Positions 27,424-37,718 of a stretch of DNA of 64,000 nucleotides are shown here, piece by piece. A program made the position numbers and the translations under genes. Source of the stretch: Lactobacillus sp. ESL0684 (GTDB lineage Bacteria > Bacillota > Bacilli > Lactobacillales > Lactobacillaceae); the NCBI RefSeq assembly GCF_029392675.1, contig NZ_CP113941.1:1278501-1342500 (forward strand), written 5' to 3'. The notes beneath the pieces were generated by a model that made no database searches, had not been told where the DNA came from, and saw only the letters and a program-made list of their open reading frames with translations. Within the stretch, counting starts at the first letter, position 1. Each line of letters begins with the position of its first letter.

Positions 27424-28634
27424 TATTTTGCCTTTCGTATTTCAATTAAGTACTTTTGAGCCGCAGCTTGTGTGTAATTCTGATCTTGCTTCATCAATGA
27501 CAAAACTTGCTGTTTCTCTGTGTCATTCGCTGACAAAGTAGCCACTATGTTGCGGGCTTGCAATTTCATATGACCTGCTTGAATGCCAGTGGTTGCAATT
27601 GCCAGTAAAGCGGCTAAATTATTAGCCAAGCCGATACTGACAACCACTTCTGCTAACTGCTGGCTAGTTATACTTGAACCTAATATCTGATAATTTTCCT
27701 GGACATCAGAACGAGCGTTAATTGAACCGCCAACTGTTCCCAGCGCTAACGGTAGACTAAGCTCACCGTGAAGCATATCATCTTCAAGCCGCCAACTGCT
27801 TAAACTGCAATATTGACCATGCCGACTAGCCCAAAGGCCACACGCAGCTTCGACACTACGTGTATCGTTACCAGTTGCTTGTAATACAGCATCGACGCCA
27901 TTCATGATACCTTTATTATTTGTAACGCCACGCATTGGATCGGTTTCTCCAATTTGGCTAAGCAAGGCGATCTGTTGAGCAACTGTTTTTCCACCAACAC
28001 TTTGAACCGATAACTGCACCTTTACCCGACTTATTTGGCTAGGATAATTAGACAAAATTGCGAATAATTTAGTCTTTATTTCAGGAAATATCGCTAATTT
28101 TTCAGCCATAAATTCTAAAATAGAATTTACCTTATTAGCCCCCATGGCTTGGGCTGGATCTACTAAGACTTGCAAATAAACTAATTCATGTTCACAACGG
28201 ACAGTAATTTGTCTGACGCCACCACCGTGATGTACTAAACTGGAAAATTCACGGTTAGTAATTTCAATTAGCTTAGGAAAACTTTGTTCGAAGTCAGCTA
28301 ACTCAAAATCATCCGCAGCTTGTAAAACAATTTGTCCATAAATCCCTTGACGTTCACTAGTTACCTTGGTGCCACCATTTTGAGTGAAAATGCTAGCGCC
28401 ATGATTAGCAGCAGCCACTACTGAAGGTTCCTCTGTGGCCATCGGCACTAAATAAGATTGGCCGTTAACTACTAAATTCGTAACTAGACCAACTGGCAGG
28501 CTTAATCTACCAACCACGTTTTCACTCAATTGATCCATTTTAGCTAAAGTTGCAGAATCAAGATCGGCTAATTCCAACCCTTGACTAGCCAGCAATGCAC
28601 GTCTTTTTTCGGGAGGTAATTCATAAAACTTCAT
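27423..28634 (-). CDS. mvaA: Hydroxymethylglutaryl-CoA reductase (class II, degradative type)
   Basis: A 403-residue HMG-CoA reductase making mevalonate. It has SENVVGRLSLPVGLV with the catalytic glutamate, AMGANKVNSI and SLPLALGTVGG, typical of class II bacterial enzymes. Its ATG directly follows the thiolase stop codon (TAAATG), so translation is coupled. In enterococci this domain is fused to the thiolase as MvaE; here the two are separate genes. Confidence 0.95.
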   Translation of the reverse strand: MKFYELPPEKRRALLASQGLELADLDSATLAKMDQLSENVVGRLSLPVGLVTNLVVNGQSYLVPMATEEPSVVAAANHGASIFTQNGGTKVTSERQGIYGQIVLQAADDFELADFEQSFPKLIEITNREFSSLVHHGGGVRQITVRCEHELVYLQVLVDPAQAMGANKVNSILEFMAEKLAIFPEIKTKLFAILSNYPSQISRVKVQLSVQSVGGKTVAQQIALLSQIGETDPMRGVTNNKGIMNGVDAVLQATGNDTRSVEAACGLWASRHGQYCSLSSWRLEDDMLHGELSLPLALGTVGGSINARSDVQENYQILGSSITSQQLAEVVVSIGLANNLAALLAIATTGIQAGHMKLQARNIVATLSANDTEKQQVLSLMKQDQNYTQAAAQKYLIEIRKAK

Positions 28635-29783
28635 TTAGTCAACTCTTTGTAATTCACAAGCAATTGCCTGACCGCCGCCGATACACAGGCTAATCAACGC
28701 ACGCTGACCATTTCTGTACTTCAAGGCATTAATTGCAGTAGTAATTAAGCGCGTTCCAGTCGCCGCTAACGGATGACCGATGGCAATCGCCCCACCAGCA
28801 ATATTTAACTTTTCAGGTGCAATGGCTAAGGCTTCCAATAAGGCAACGCTAGGAGCGGCAAAAGCCTCATTAATTTCAATAACGTCATATTCATTTAACT
28901 GGTAGTGAGTAGTTTTTAGTAGTTGCTTAATTGCATAATAAGGTGCAAAGCCCATATAAGCTGGATCAGTTCCAGATTCCGCAAATGCACCTAAACGAGC
29001 CAAGGGCTGCAATCCCAGCTCTTTAACCTTGTCAGCAGTCGCCAAAATAACCATACTGGCTCCATCACTTAGGGGTGAAGAATTACCAGCTGTTACTTGA
29101 CCATTAGCCTTAAAAACTGGTTTTAACTCGCCTAATGCCGCTAAGCTGGTATCTGGACGAATGTTCTCATCTTGCAGAATCGTTTTACCATTTACCATCA
29201 TCTCAATAATTTCGTCTTTAAAATATCCAGCTGCTTGGGCGTGTGCTGCCTTTTGATGAGATTCTAAACTATATGCATCCAATTTATCGCGAGAAACTTG
29301 ATATTTTTCAGCCACATTTTCTGCAGTCAGCCCCATATGTTCTCCAGAAAAAGCATCCGTTAACCCGTCGTTTAGCATCGTACTTTGCACTGGTGCAGTC
29401 TTATCAGCAGCAAACATAGCGGCATTAGTCATACTTTCACTACCACCAACTGCTACTAACCCAAAGTCACCCAATTCCATTTGTCCCTGAGCTAATCGCA
29501 AGGCCTTTAAGCTTGACCCGCAAACTTCGTTAATTGTCACACTACTACTGCTAGTTGTCATACCAGAATTCAAAGCGATCTGCCGCGCCATATTTTGTCC
29601 CAAGCCAGCAGCTAACACGTTGCCCATAAATAGCGCATCTAATTGCTCAGCAGCTAATCCAATGCTCTTCAGGCTGCCCTTTAAAGCAATCTCTCCTAAA
29701 TCAACTGCATCATAATCACTCAACCAGCCCTGATAACGACCAAAAGGAGTCCGTTTAGCAGCAACTACAAAAATTTCTTTCAT
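28635..29783 (-). CDS. Acetyl-CoA acetyltransferase (thiolase)
   Basis: A 382-residue biosynthetic thiolase condensing two acetyl-CoA. The active-site cysteine is C88 in NEVCGSSLKAL, and the C-terminal histidine and cysteine motifs are GGAIAIGHPLAATG and ISLCIGGGQ. A TTG one codon upstream is possible; the ATG at 29783 has GGAG ten bases before it. First gene of the upper mevalonate operon with mvaA and mvaS. Confidence 0.95.
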   Translation of the reverse strand: MKEIFVVAAKRTPFGRYQGWLSDYDAVDLGEIALKGSLKSIGLAAEQLDALFMGNVLAAGLGQNMARQIALNSGMTTSSSSVTINEVCGSSLKALRLAQGQMELGDFGLVAVGGSESMTNAAMFAADKTAPVQSTMLNDGLTDAFSGEHMGLTAENVAEKYQVSRDKLDAYSLESHQKAAHAQAAGYFKDEIIEMMVNGKTILQDENIRPDTSLAALGELKPVFKANGQVTAGNSSPLSDGASMVILATADKVKELGLQPLARLGAFAESGTDPAYMGFAPYYAIKQLLKTTHYQLNEYDVIEINEAFAAPSVALLEALAIAPEKLNIAGGAIAIGHPLAATGTRLITTAINALKYRNGQRALISLCIGGGQAIACELQRVD

Positions 29784-29941
29784 CAAATTATGTCTCCTAG
29801 CAAAAATATTTCATGCAAAATCTTACCCAATTTTTGCTACAAAACCTAGTGATTCGACAGAGATTAAGAAAATTTTACACAAAAAAGCTGATTATGTTTA
29901 TATCACAATCAACTTAATTAGCCTTACTTTTAAAAATGTTC

Positions 29942-30376
29942 TTAAATTACTTTTTTTACAAACCTTTTTTGCAATTTCAAGCAACGATAACCTAACTTCT
30001 CATAAAACTGATGAGCTGCTGTTCGCTCTTCACCTGAATTTAATCTAATTTCAGTTAATCCAAGTTGCTTGGCTCTAGTTTCAAGTTCTAACATTAACGC
30101 GTGACCAATTCCTTGGCCTTGGGCAGAACCAGATACTGCCAATGCTAAGACATTAAGCATTGGATCAAAATAACTTTCACTAAAAATTTCGGCATGCACA
30201 TAACCTAGAACGGTTTCGTTTTCATCCTCAAAAACTAACAGCAAATGGTGCCGCTCATCACTAATTAGCCGTTTTAAATTATTAATGGTTTTATCAACCG
30301 GATAATCATAACCCAACTGACTTTTATTTAATTCTTGAATAGCTGGACCATCTCCAGCAACTACATTACGAATCAT
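29942..30376 (-). CDS. GNAT family N-acetyltransferase
   Basis: A 144-residue GNAT protein. The acetyl-CoA binding motif A is LAVSGSAQGQGIGHALMLELE, and motif B is YEKLGYR near the end. AAAGGA precedes the ATG. Substrate unknown. Monocistronic by position. Confidence 0.87.
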   Translation of the reverse strand: MIRNVVAGDGPAIQELNKSQLGYDYPVDKTINNLKRLISDERHHLLLVFEDENETVLGYVHAEIFSESYFDPMLNVLALAVSGSAQGQGIGHALMLELETRAKQLGLTEIRLNSGEERTAAHQFYEKLGYRCLKLQKRFVKKVI

Positions 30377-30484
30377 TTATTTAAATCCTTTACTACTTAT
30401 TTAGCCTTTTCGGTGCCATTTACAGCTAATCAATTCGTCACATAATAAGATTTTTAAGCTAATCGCAAGATTTTGACAAGCAAA

Positions 30485-30513
30485 AAGACTGCATTCATTT
30501 TTGAAGCAGTCTT
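30485..30513 (-). terminator. Terminator after galU
   Basis: Stem AAGACTGC/GCAGTCTT, 13-base loop, followed on the minus strand by TTTTTGC. It begins seven bases past the galU stop. Confidence 0.75.
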
Positions 30514-30519
30514 AAATCA

Positions 30520-31422
30520 TTATGCTTTATGTTTTGAATCTTGACTCTGCAATTTCTTACCTAAATCAATAACATATTGGCGCAATGCATCCTTAGTTTC
30601 GGGATGATTAAGCCCATATTCAATTGAAGTTTCCAGATAACTTTCTTTATTACCAACGTCATGACGTTCACCCTTGAAAACATGAGCAAAGACACGTTGC
30701 GTCTTATTCATGGTATCAATTGCATCCGTTAATTGAATCTCACCACCACGACCAGGTTTTTGATTAGCTAAAACATCAAAAATCTCCGGTGTCAACAGAT
30801 AACGCCCAATAATCGCATAATCACTTGGAGCTTTATCAATATCAGGTTTTTCGACAAAGGATTTAACGTTAATCAAACCAGGCATAATTTCATTTTCAGG
30901 TTCAATCACTCCATACTTAGAAACTTCTTCATGTGGAACTGGCATAACAGCAATTGTTGAGGCATGTGTCTTAGCATAACGGTCAAGCAACTGCTTAGTA
31001 AGCGGCGTTTTATCCATCATTAAATCGTCACCTAGCATAACGACAAATGGCTCATCCCCAACAAAACTGCGGCCGCGAGCAATGGCGTCGCCTAATCCAG
31101 CTGGATAGGGTTGTCTGGTGTAATAAATATTAATCCCTAGCTGAGTAATTTCTTGCGACATCTTTAGTAAACCGGTCTTGCCATTTTCTTGTAAATTCTG
31201 CTCCAATTCTGGATTAGAATCAAAATGATCTTCAATCGGACGTTTATTTTTACCCGTGACAATTAAAATATCTTCGATACCTGAATTTTTAGCTTCTTCT
31301 ACGATAAACTGAATTGTTGGCTTATCAACTATCGGTAACATTTCCTTAGGCATTGCTTTAGTGACAGGCATAAACCTTGTCCCTAACCCAGCAGCTGGAA
31401 TAATAGCTTTTCTTACTTTCAT
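30520..31422 (-). CDS. galU: UTP-glucose-1-phosphate uridylyltransferase
   Basis: A 300-residue nucleotidyltransferase making UDP-glucose for cell-wall and exopolysaccharide synthesis and for the Leloir pathway. The start has the nucleotide-binding signature [20 protein letters not shown], with MLGDDLMM and VEKPD further on. Preceded by AGAG; own terminator downstream. Confidence 0.96.
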   Translation of the reverse strand: MKVRKAIIPAAGLGTRFMPVTKAMPKEMLPIVDKPTIQFIVEEAKNSGIEDILIVTGKNKRPIEDHFDSNPELEQNLQENGKTGLLKMSQEITQLGINIYYTRQPYPAGLGDAIARGRSFVGDEPFVVMLGDDLMMDKTPLTKQLLDRYAKTHASTIAVMPVPHEEVSKYGVIEPENEIMPGLINVKSFVEKPDIDKAPSDYAIIGRYLLTPEIFDVLANQKPGRGGEIQLTDAIDTMNKTQRVFAHVFKGERHDVGNKESYLETSIEYGLNHPETKDALRQYVIDLGKKLQSQDSKHKA

Positions 31423-31470
31423 AGTGTGCTCTTTTCTTTTAGTGTTTCTAAATAATATAACAAATTTTAT

Positions 31471-32403
31471 CTAATTATGCGAGCGTTTATAATTGCGCTT
31501 TCTTTGCAAGTACTCCGCTAATCTTCCAGCAGAGTATTGAACATTGGCAGTATTCTTGGCCACCAAGGCTGCATTAACGCAGGTTCCGAGTAATAGAAAG
31601 ATTGACGCTAAATTGAGCCACAACATAAAAATAATAAAAGTACCGACTATACCGTAATTTTCCCAACTTATATGGAAATGATGCAAATAAAAACCAAATA
31701 AAGATGACAAAAGCCACCAGCTAATCAGAGTAGTAAAAACACCAGGCCAAATAACGCGTTTTTTGAGCTTAATATTAGGCAAAACATAATTCAAATAATA
31801 CAAAATACTAAGTAAAATAATCACTAAGACGGGATAGCGATAATTAAAAATCTTTTCGATTGTTTCTATCGGAAAAGCAAGAAACGGTTGTAAAAATTCC
31901 AGCACTTCTTGACCAAAGATCAACATTAAACTGAGTAAAGTTACAATAATAATCATGATATTAGTCAAAAGAATTGTGAATGTTCTAGTAAAAACTGTTA
32001 TTCGCCAACTTTGTTTAAGTTCAGTAGAACGAACTCCGTAAATCCGGTTCATGCCAATTCTAATCGCATTAACTAATGACGAAACCGACCAAATTGCCAC
32101 CAAAATACCAAATGAGATGTAACCAGTTGAATTGCTCTTGAGTAAGGAATTAACAATTGGCATAATATATTCGGTAATCTGACTAGGAAAAATCAACTTC
32201 AAATAGCCTGCAATAGGTGCCGTATCGATATTAAACAATGGCAAAACATTTCCAATAATGATAATAGCTGGAAAGATTGAAAATAAAATATAGTAAGCAA
32301 TTACAATTGCGCTAGTTAGTACTTCTCCACGTGAAAATCTGAGTGACAAATTTTTATAAAATTGAACAAATTGTTGGCCAGCAGTCTGGCTTTTACTAGA
32401 CAT
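31471..32403 (-). CDS. YihY/virulence factor BrkB family membrane protein
   Basis: A 310-residue membrane protein with six predicted helices and the YihY signature regions YYILFSIFPAIIIIGNVLP and WSVSSLVNAIRIGMNRIYG. Once mistaken for RNase BN; the function is unknown. It starts six bases after the map stop, so the two are co-transcribed. Confidence 0.88.
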   Translation of the reverse strand: MSSKSQTAGQQFVQFYKNLSLRFSRGEVLTSAIVIAYYILFSIFPAIIIIGNVLPLFNIDTAPIAGYLKLIFPSQITEYIMPIVNSLLKSNSTGYISFGILVAIWSVSSLVNAIRIGMNRIYGVRSTELKQSWRITVFTRTFTILLTNIMIIIVTLLSLMLIFGQEVLEFLQPFLAFPIETIEKIFNYRYPVLVIILLSILYYLNYVLPNIKLKKRVIWPGVFTTLISWWLLSSLFGFYLHHFHISWENYGIVGTFIIFMLWLNLASIFLLLGTCVNAALVAKNTANVQYSAGRLAEYLQRKRNYKRSHN

Positions 32404-32409
32404 ACGAAT

Positions 32410-33237
32410 TTACTCATCCAGTTCATCGAAGTGCGGCAGATACTTTTCATAACCATCATACGGTTTCTGCAAGGTTAAAATCTTAGGACCATCCTTAGTA
32501 ATAGCAAAAGTATGTTCAAATTGAGCAGACTTAGAACCATCTGGCGTGGCATAATAAACCCAATCATCATTAGGATCACTGACGCTCTTTTGTTCAATCC
32601 GCCAATCACCACCAGCTTCTACCATTGGTTCACAAGTAATCGTCATCCCTTCGCGCAAACGTAAGCCATGTCCAGCTTTACCCCAATGCGGCACCTCCGG
32701 ATCTTCATGAATACTTGGTTGAATCCCATGGCCGACAAGTTCCTTAACATCACCATAATGATGCTCATCTTCAACATAATGCTGAATAGCCGCACCAATA
32801 TCACCAATTCGATTGCCTAGAACTGCCTGATCAATTCCTAAATACATGGCTTTACGCGTAGTTTCCATTAAATCGCGATCTGCTTTAGAAATTTCACCAA
32901 CAGGATAAGTTGTACAAGAGTCGCTTTCAAACCCGTTTAAATTACAAGTCACATCCACCTTTACTAAATCACCCTCACGCAGCACAGTGTCTTTGCGCGG
33001 TATAGCATGAGCAATTTGATCATTGACTGAAATGCAGGTTCCATATTTATAGCCCTCGAATCCCTGCTCTGAAAGACGGCCACCACGACTCTTAACAAAC
33101 TTCTGACAAAATTCTTCAATGTCCCAAGTAGTAATGCCTGGCTTAATCACTTCACGCAGTCCTTCAAACATTGATGCCAGTAAATGACCAGATGCCTGCA
33201 TTCCTTTAAGTTCACGAACGGTTTTTATTGTAATCAA
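32410..33237 (-). CDS. map: Methionine aminopeptidase, type I
   Basis: A 275-residue enzyme that removes the initiator methionine. Metal ligands are visible in KVDVTCNLNGFESDSCTT, LVGHGIQPSIHEDP, ITCEPMVE and FEHTFAI. The start is a TTG with GGGG nine bases upstream; no in-frame ATG fits better. The C-terminal extension (about 20 residues, YDGYEKYLPHFDELDE) is acidic. Confidence 0.93.
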   Translation of the reverse strand: MITIKTVRELKGMQASGHLLASMFEGLREVIKPGITTWDIEEFCQKFVKSRGGRLSEQGFEGYKYGTCISVNDQIAHAIPRKDTVLREGDLVKVDVTCNLNGFESDSCTTYPVGEISKADRDLMETTRKAMYLGIDQAVLGNRIGDIGAAIQHYVEDEHHYGDVKELVGHGIQPSIHEDPEVPHWGKAGHGLRLREGMTITCEPMVEAGGDWRIEQKSVSDPNDDWVYYATPDGSKSAQFEHTFAITKDGPKILTLQKPYDGYEKYLPHFDELDE

Positions 33238-33379
33238 AATTAATTTCCCCTTTGTAAAAGTTTACTTAGTTACATTATAGCTTTTTTTAAAAGTTTACTA
33301 AAGAAATTCATTAAATCCCCTAAATTAGGTATAATACTATAATGAATGATAAAATCAAGAAATGAAAGGTATGACAAGC

Positions 33380-33826
33380 ATGAAAGCTAGAATTGTCTAC
33401 GCTAGCATGACCGGCAATGACGCCGACATGGCGGAAATTTTAGAAGAAGATTTATTAGACTATGATTTCGAAGTTGAAACTAGTGAGGCAGAATTTACCG
33501 ATGCCAGCGACTATTTGACTTGTGATCTATGCGTCTTTGTCACATACACTTATGGCGAAGGCAAAATGACTGACGATATTGCTGATTTTTATGAGCAATT
33601 GGCTGAATTGGATTTACACGATAAACACTTTGCCGTCATGGGCAGCGGCGACCAAACATACGCTGACCATTTTTGCGAAAACGTTTTTGATTTTGAAAAA
33701 ATGTTTAAGCAGGTTGGCGCAACAGAAGTTACTAAACCTGTAACTATTGAAAATGAACCAGATGAAACATCAATTGCAGCAATTGATGCCGCCGCAAAAG
33801 AAATGGCTGAAAAGTTAAATGCGTAG
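33380..33826 (+). CDS. Flavodoxin
   Basis: A 148-residue flavodoxin. The FMN phosphate loop is YASMTGNDADMAEIL and the isoalloxazine loop contains TYTYGEGKM. It is very acidic, as usual for an electron carrier. Three ATGs lie close together; the third, at 33380, has AAAGGT nine bases upstream. The stop region overlaps the next gene by 8 bases. Confidence 0.92.
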   Translation: MKARIVYASMTGNDADMAEILEEDLLDYDFEVETSEAEFTDASDYLTCDLCVFVTYTYGEGKMTDDIADFYEQLAELDLHDKHFAVMGSGDQTYADHFCENVFDFEKMFKQVGATEVTKPVTIENEPDETSIAAIDAAAKEMAEKLNA

Positions 33827-34334
33827 AAATTCCCCAAATAAAACGAATATCGTATCTCAGGTGATTAACTTAATCAAGCGTCATCGAAATTTATTCGTTT
33901 ACATGGTCTTCGGCTTCATAGCTGCTTTAATTAATACCAGTGTTTTTATGATGTTACATAAATGGTGGCGTGGATCAGTATTTTATTCTAATATTATTGC
34001 TTTTATTATCTCAAATTTGGCTTCTTATTTCTTCAATCAAAAGGCTGTATTCATTAATAACGTTGACCGAGATCACTCGACTTGGCATAAACTGATTATT
34101 TTCTTTACTTACAGAATTATCAGTTTAATTCCTGACCAAATTATTATGTCACTGGGAATTTCTTGGTTACACCTTAACGCCTTATTGATTAAGGTAATTG
34201 ACCAAGTACTTGTTGGTATTTTCAATTATTTGACCACGCGGTCAGTCTTTCAGGTACAAGAAATGACGATGATTGAGCGGACTAAACGGCGAATTAGACG
34301 AATTGAAGCCAGTAAAAAACGGCATCTCAAATAA
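33819..34334 (+). CDS. GtrA family membrane protein
   Basis: A 171-residue protein with four membrane helices and the GtrA pattern (YMVFGFIAALINTSVFMML, then NLASYFFNQKAVF). Members help move or hold lipid-linked sugars for surface polysaccharide or teichoic acid decoration. It overlaps the flavodoxin gene by 8 bases. The C-terminal tail is strongly basic (RTKRRIRRIEASKKRHLK). Confidence 0.88.
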   Translation: MRRNSPNKTNIVSQVINLIKRHRNLFVYMVFGFIAALINTSVFMMLHKWWRGSVFYSNIIAFIISNLASYFFNQKAVFINNVDRDHSTWHKLIIFFTYRIISLIPDQIIMSLGISWLHLNALLIKVIDQVLVGIFNYLTTRSVFQVQEMTMIERTKRRIRRIEASKKRHLK

Positions 34335-34371
34335 AAAAGCTAAAATTCAATTATGAATCTTAGCTTTTTTA
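34333..34371. terminator. Terminator between gtrA and the epimerase gene
   Basis: Stem AAAAAGCTAA/TTAGCTTTTT extended by ATTCA/TGAAT; can act for both convergent genes. Confidence 0.82.
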
Positions 34372-34391
34372 GTTTGGTCAAAATAATTTAT

Positions 34392-35534
34392 TTAACCAAA
34401 ATCTATTGGTCGTTGACCTTTTTGCTTTGAAAAGTAATACAGAATGTCTGCTAAAATACGTTCTGCAGCATGACCATCCCCATATGGATTTTGTGCATTA
34501 GCCATTTCTTCATAAGACGCCTGATTTTCTAACAAATCAAGCATTGCAGACTTCACCTTGCTAACCTCGGTACCAACTAACTTCAAAGTTCCAGCTTTGA
34601 CACCCTCAGGTCGTTCAGTAGTATCACGTAAAACAAGAACAGGTTTATTTAGCGATGGGGCTTCTTCTTGAACGCCGCCAGAATCCGTCATGATAAAATA
34701 ACTTCTTTTGGCTAAGTTATGAAAATCAACAACATCTAATGGCGCAATCAAATGTATCCTGGGATCATTATCGAGAATTTCATGAGCCGCTTCTTGTACT
34801 CGCGGTGACAAATGAACGGGATAAATAATTTCGACATCAGGATGGCTATCAACTACCTGTTTCATCACTCTGAAAACCCGTTTCATTGGTTCGCCTTGAT
34901 TTTCACGACGGTGCATAGTCACTAAAATAATTTTGTGATCTGGATTTACCGTATCTAGCACTTCGTGATGATAATCCTGTTGAATCGTCTGTTCAAGTGC
35001 ATCGATTGCAGTATTGCCAGTAATAAAAATATTTTTGGCTGGATGATTTTCCTGCAGTAAATTGGCCTTACTCAACTTCGTCGGCGCAAAGTATAAGTCC
35101 GCCAAATCATCTGTCATTTGCCGATTCATTTCTTCTGGAAATGGTGAATACTTTTGCCACGTCCGCAAGCCTGCCTCAACATGACCAATTGTTGTCTGTT
35201 CATAAAAACTAGCCAGACTAGCCGCAAAACTGGTTGTCGTATCACCATGTACTAGTACTAGATCGGGATTTTCCTGCTTAATTACTTTAGCTAAATCAAT
35301 CATTACTTTGGCAGTAATTTCTTCGAGTGTCTGATTTTGCTTCATAATATCAAAATCATAATCAGGAGTAATTTTAAAAATTTGCAATACTTGATCAAGC
35401 ATTTCGCGATGCTGCGCACTAACTATCGTTACTTCATCAAAATTAGGATTTTCTTTTAATTTAAGTACCAATGGTGCCATTTTAATCGCTTCAGGTCGTG
35501 TCCCAAAAACCGTCATTACCTTAATTTTAGTCAT
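34392..35534 (-). CDS. mnaA: UDP-N-acetylglucosamine 2-epimerase (non-hydrolysing)
   Basis: A 380-residue epimerase converting UDP-GlcNAc to UDP-ManNAc for teichoic acid linkage units or polysaccharide. Family motifs are VFGTRPEAIKMAP, VHGDTTTSFA, GHVEAGLRT, and TDSGGVQEEAPSL. The frame opens four codons earlier, but GGAGG overlaps that stretch; the ATG at 35534 is five bases after it. The symbols wecB and mnaA are both used for this enzyme. Confidence 0.95.
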   Translation of the reverse strand: MTKIKVMTVFGTRPEAIKMAPLVLKLKENPNFDEVTIVSAQHREMLDQVLQIFKITPDYDFDIMKQNQTLEEITAKVMIDLAKVIKQENPDLVLVHGDTTTSFAASLASFYEQTTIGHVEAGLRTWQKYSPFPEEMNRQMTDDLADLYFAPTKLSKANLLQENHPAKNIFITGNTAIDALEQTIQQDYHHEVLDTVNPDHKIILVTMHRRENQGEPMKRVFRVMKQVVDSHPDVEIIYPVHLSPRVQEAAHEILDNDPRIHLIAPLDVVDFHNLAKRSYFIMTDSGGVQEEAPSLNKPVLVLRDTTERPEGVKAGTLKLVGTEVSKVKSAMLDLLENQASYEEMANAQNPYGDGHAAERILADILYYFSKQKGQRPIDFG

Positions 35535-35630
35535 AAAAACCTCCATGTACCTTTAATTTTACTCGATTTATTAACTCAAAAACAAGCTGATATGCTTTAA
35601 TTATAGTAAATACAAAGAAAGTGCACCAAA

Positions 35631-35822
35631 ATGAGACAAAATTCCAACTTATTATTAATCACTGGCTTGCTAATTATCATCGCTAGTTTTTGTTTAGTTT
35701 ACAGCTTTGATAACCAACTTACTAAAAAGAGTAGACGCATTTTGTTTTTGTGCGCACTCATTAGCTTTGGTATTTGTGGTTTATTAGTAATCAAGATAAT
35801 GCATGACCCTCTTGGGATGTAA
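35631..35822 (+). CDS. Small two-helix membrane protein
   Basis: A 63-residue protein with two hydrophobic segments (residues 7-25 and 38-55) separated by a basic loop LTKKSRR. AAAGAAAG lies upstream of the ATG and a terminator follows. No family recognised. Confidence 0.6.
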   Translation: MRQNSNLLLITGLLIIIASFCLVYSFDNQLTKKSRRILFLCALISFGICGLLVIKIMHDPLGM

Positions 35823-35825
35823 ACA

Positions 35826-35857
35826 AAAAATACGCGGTTCTAATAGAATCACGTATT
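35826..35857. terminator. Terminator after the small membrane protein / PTS operon
   Basis: Stem AAATACG/CGTATTT extended imperfectly through GGTTC/GAATC; lies between convergent stops. Confidence 0.7.
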
Positions 35858-35869
35858 TAAAGATTTATA

Positions 35870-36874
35870 TTAATAGTTCATTAATCGATAGTAACGCCGA
35901 GTAGCTGAAGTTCGCCCTGTCCTAGTTGCATAGATATTTAATAATACATCAAAATAATGATTTAACACATATGGTTCTACGAATGACTTTAAATTATCAG
36001 CTAAATCTGTTAATTCAAAATCTTTTAGATCAATTACAAAGCAATCCTTAGCAAATTTCTTAGCAAAATCAACTACACGTAAATCTATATCGCGTGTTGT
36101 ACCACTATTAACCACTACATTTACACATTGATTTTGATCAGTGATTTCAAAAGGACCATGGAAATATTCACCTGCATGAACTGATTGGGACTTGATGCGT
36201 TCAATTTCCTCAGATATATAGTTTGCAAAACAACAAGCTTCGCCCCATGCGTAACCAGAAGAAACCCACATTTGCATTTCTGATAAATCTGTCTCGTTAA
36301 CTTTTTTAACACTTTTAGGAACTAGAGCTTCAATCTTATCAGCTAAATGTTGTGACAAATCACTTAATTGCTTTTGAGCTACAACAGTATCTTGGACTTG
36401 AGCTGCGCCACTATATACTTCTAAAAACCATCCAAGTTCAATTAAATTTGCATCAGTATCAACTGAATTAAATTGATAGTCTAAAATTCCCATTTTTTCC
36501 AATTCACTATTAGCATCACCAATAAAACCTAATTGAATTGTTTTAGGAGATTTATCCTTAATAGTATTCAGCGATTTAAGGAGTTCAGTTGTTGTACCAG
36601 TCTTTGTTCCAGAAACAACTAATGTATGCTCATCTAAGTCTGTCAAATATACGTCAACTAATTCTTCAGGACTAACAATAGTAAATGGAATATTTAATTG
36701 CTTGAACATAGTTGGTCGTAAATCAACAAATTTAGTAAAAGCACCTCCACAACCTGTAAAAAAGATCTTCTTAATTTCTAACTTTTTAATTTCGGTCGAA
36801 ACTTGAGCCACATAATCTAATTGATCAACTGCTTGATCATAATTATTAATAAATTCTGTTCTATTAAAATACAT
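35870..36874 (-). CDS. SIS-domain sugar-phosphate isomerase/deglycase
   Basis: A 334-residue protein with two SIS domains (first: IFFTGCGGAFTKFVDL and VSGTKTGTTTELLKSL; second: MWVSSGYAWGEACCFANYI). The EYFHGPFE motif is like that of fructoselysine/glucoselysine-6-phosphate deglycases (FrlB, GfrF) and of GlmS/AgaS-type isomerases. It starts 13 bases after the IID gene stop, so the enzyme likely acts on the phosphorylated product of this PTS. An Amadori compound or an amino sugar is the best guess. Confidence 0.82.
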   Translation of the reverse strand: MYFNRTEFINNYDQAVDQLDYVAQVSTEIKKLEIKKIFFTGCGGAFTKFVDLRPTMFKQLNIPFTIVSPEELVDVYLTDLDEHTLVVSGTKTGTTTELLKSLNTIKDKSPKTIQLGFIGDANSELEKMGILDYQFNSVDTDANLIELGWFLEVYSGAAQVQDTVVAQKQLSDLSQHLADKIEALVPKSVKKVNETDLSEMQMWVSSGYAWGEACCFANYISEEIERIKSQSVHAGEYFHGPFEITDQNQCVNVVVNSGTTRDIDLRVVDFAKKFAKDCFVIDLKDFELTDLADNLKSFVEPYVLNHYFDVLLNIYATRTGRTSATRRYYRLMNY

Positions 36875-36887
36875 TATTTCTCCTTAA

Positions 36888-37718
36888 CTAGGGCTTTAAG
36901 AAGCCCATAAATGAACCTAAGACGCTAACAACAAGAATGGCTAACAAAATCCACATCATCTTTACATGCTTTTTCTTTAGCAACCAAGCAATAAAAAAGG
37001 TCAGAGCTAATGGCAACATATCTGGCATAATTGAATCTAACATACTTTGAATTGTTTCTGGATTTTTCCCACCACCAATTGCAAGCGGTATTTTAATGAC
37101 TACCATTGAAGCTACCATTGCCCCAATTACGGTATTTCCTAAAATATTGATAACATATGTAATTGTATTCATTAAGCCGTCAGACATTTTGTCAAGGAAT
37201 GTAGTTCCTAATTTATAGCCCCACATAGTTCCATAGTAACGTACTAATAAATTAGGAACATTATAGAGTAATATGAACAAAATAGGTCCTAGAACATTAC
37301 CTTTTTGCGCCAATGAAACACCAATTCCACTGGCAATAATCCTTAGACTACCCCAAAAAACAGAATCACCTATCCCAGATAAGGGACCCATTAATCCTGT
37401 CTTCATTGAGTTAATCGCAGATGGATCAAATTCTGGATCAGAAGCATTTTTTTCTTCCATCGAAGCTAAAACACCCGCAATAAATGGCGAAGTAGCCGAT
37501 GTACAGTTAAAGAATTCCAAATGACGAGAAATTGCGGCCTTACGCTCTTCTTTACTCTTATATAGCTTATTAATAATGCCCGTCATCGTATAGGCAAATC
37601 CCATACTCATCATTCGCTCATAATTAAAAGAAGCCTCCATAGGCATACTGCGCCAAAAGATACCACGTAAATCTTTTTTAGTTAATTTTTTAGGATTTTC
37701 ATTATTACTAGAAGTCAT
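36888..37718 (-). CDS. PTS mannose/fructose/sorbose family IID component
   Basis: A 276-residue IID subunit, part of the membrane channel. Typical motifs are MEASFNYERMMSMGFAYTM, HLEFFNCTSATSPFIAGV and TGLMGPLSGIGDSVFWG. Its start overlaps the IIC gene by 11 bases. Confidence 0.95.
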   Translation of the reverse strand: MTSSNNENPKKLTKKDLRGIFWRSMPMEASFNYERMMSMGFAYTMTGIINKLYKSKEERKAAISRHLEFFNCTSATSPFIAGVLASMEEKNASDPEFDPSAINSMKTGLMGPLSGIGDSVFWGSLRIIASGIGVSLAQKGNVLGPILFILLYNVPNLLVRYYGTMWGYKLGTTFLDKMSDGLMNTITYVINILGNTVIGAMVASMVVIKIPLAIGGGKNPETIQSMLDSIMPDMLPLALTFFIAWLLKKKHVKMMWILLAILVVSVLGSFMGFLKP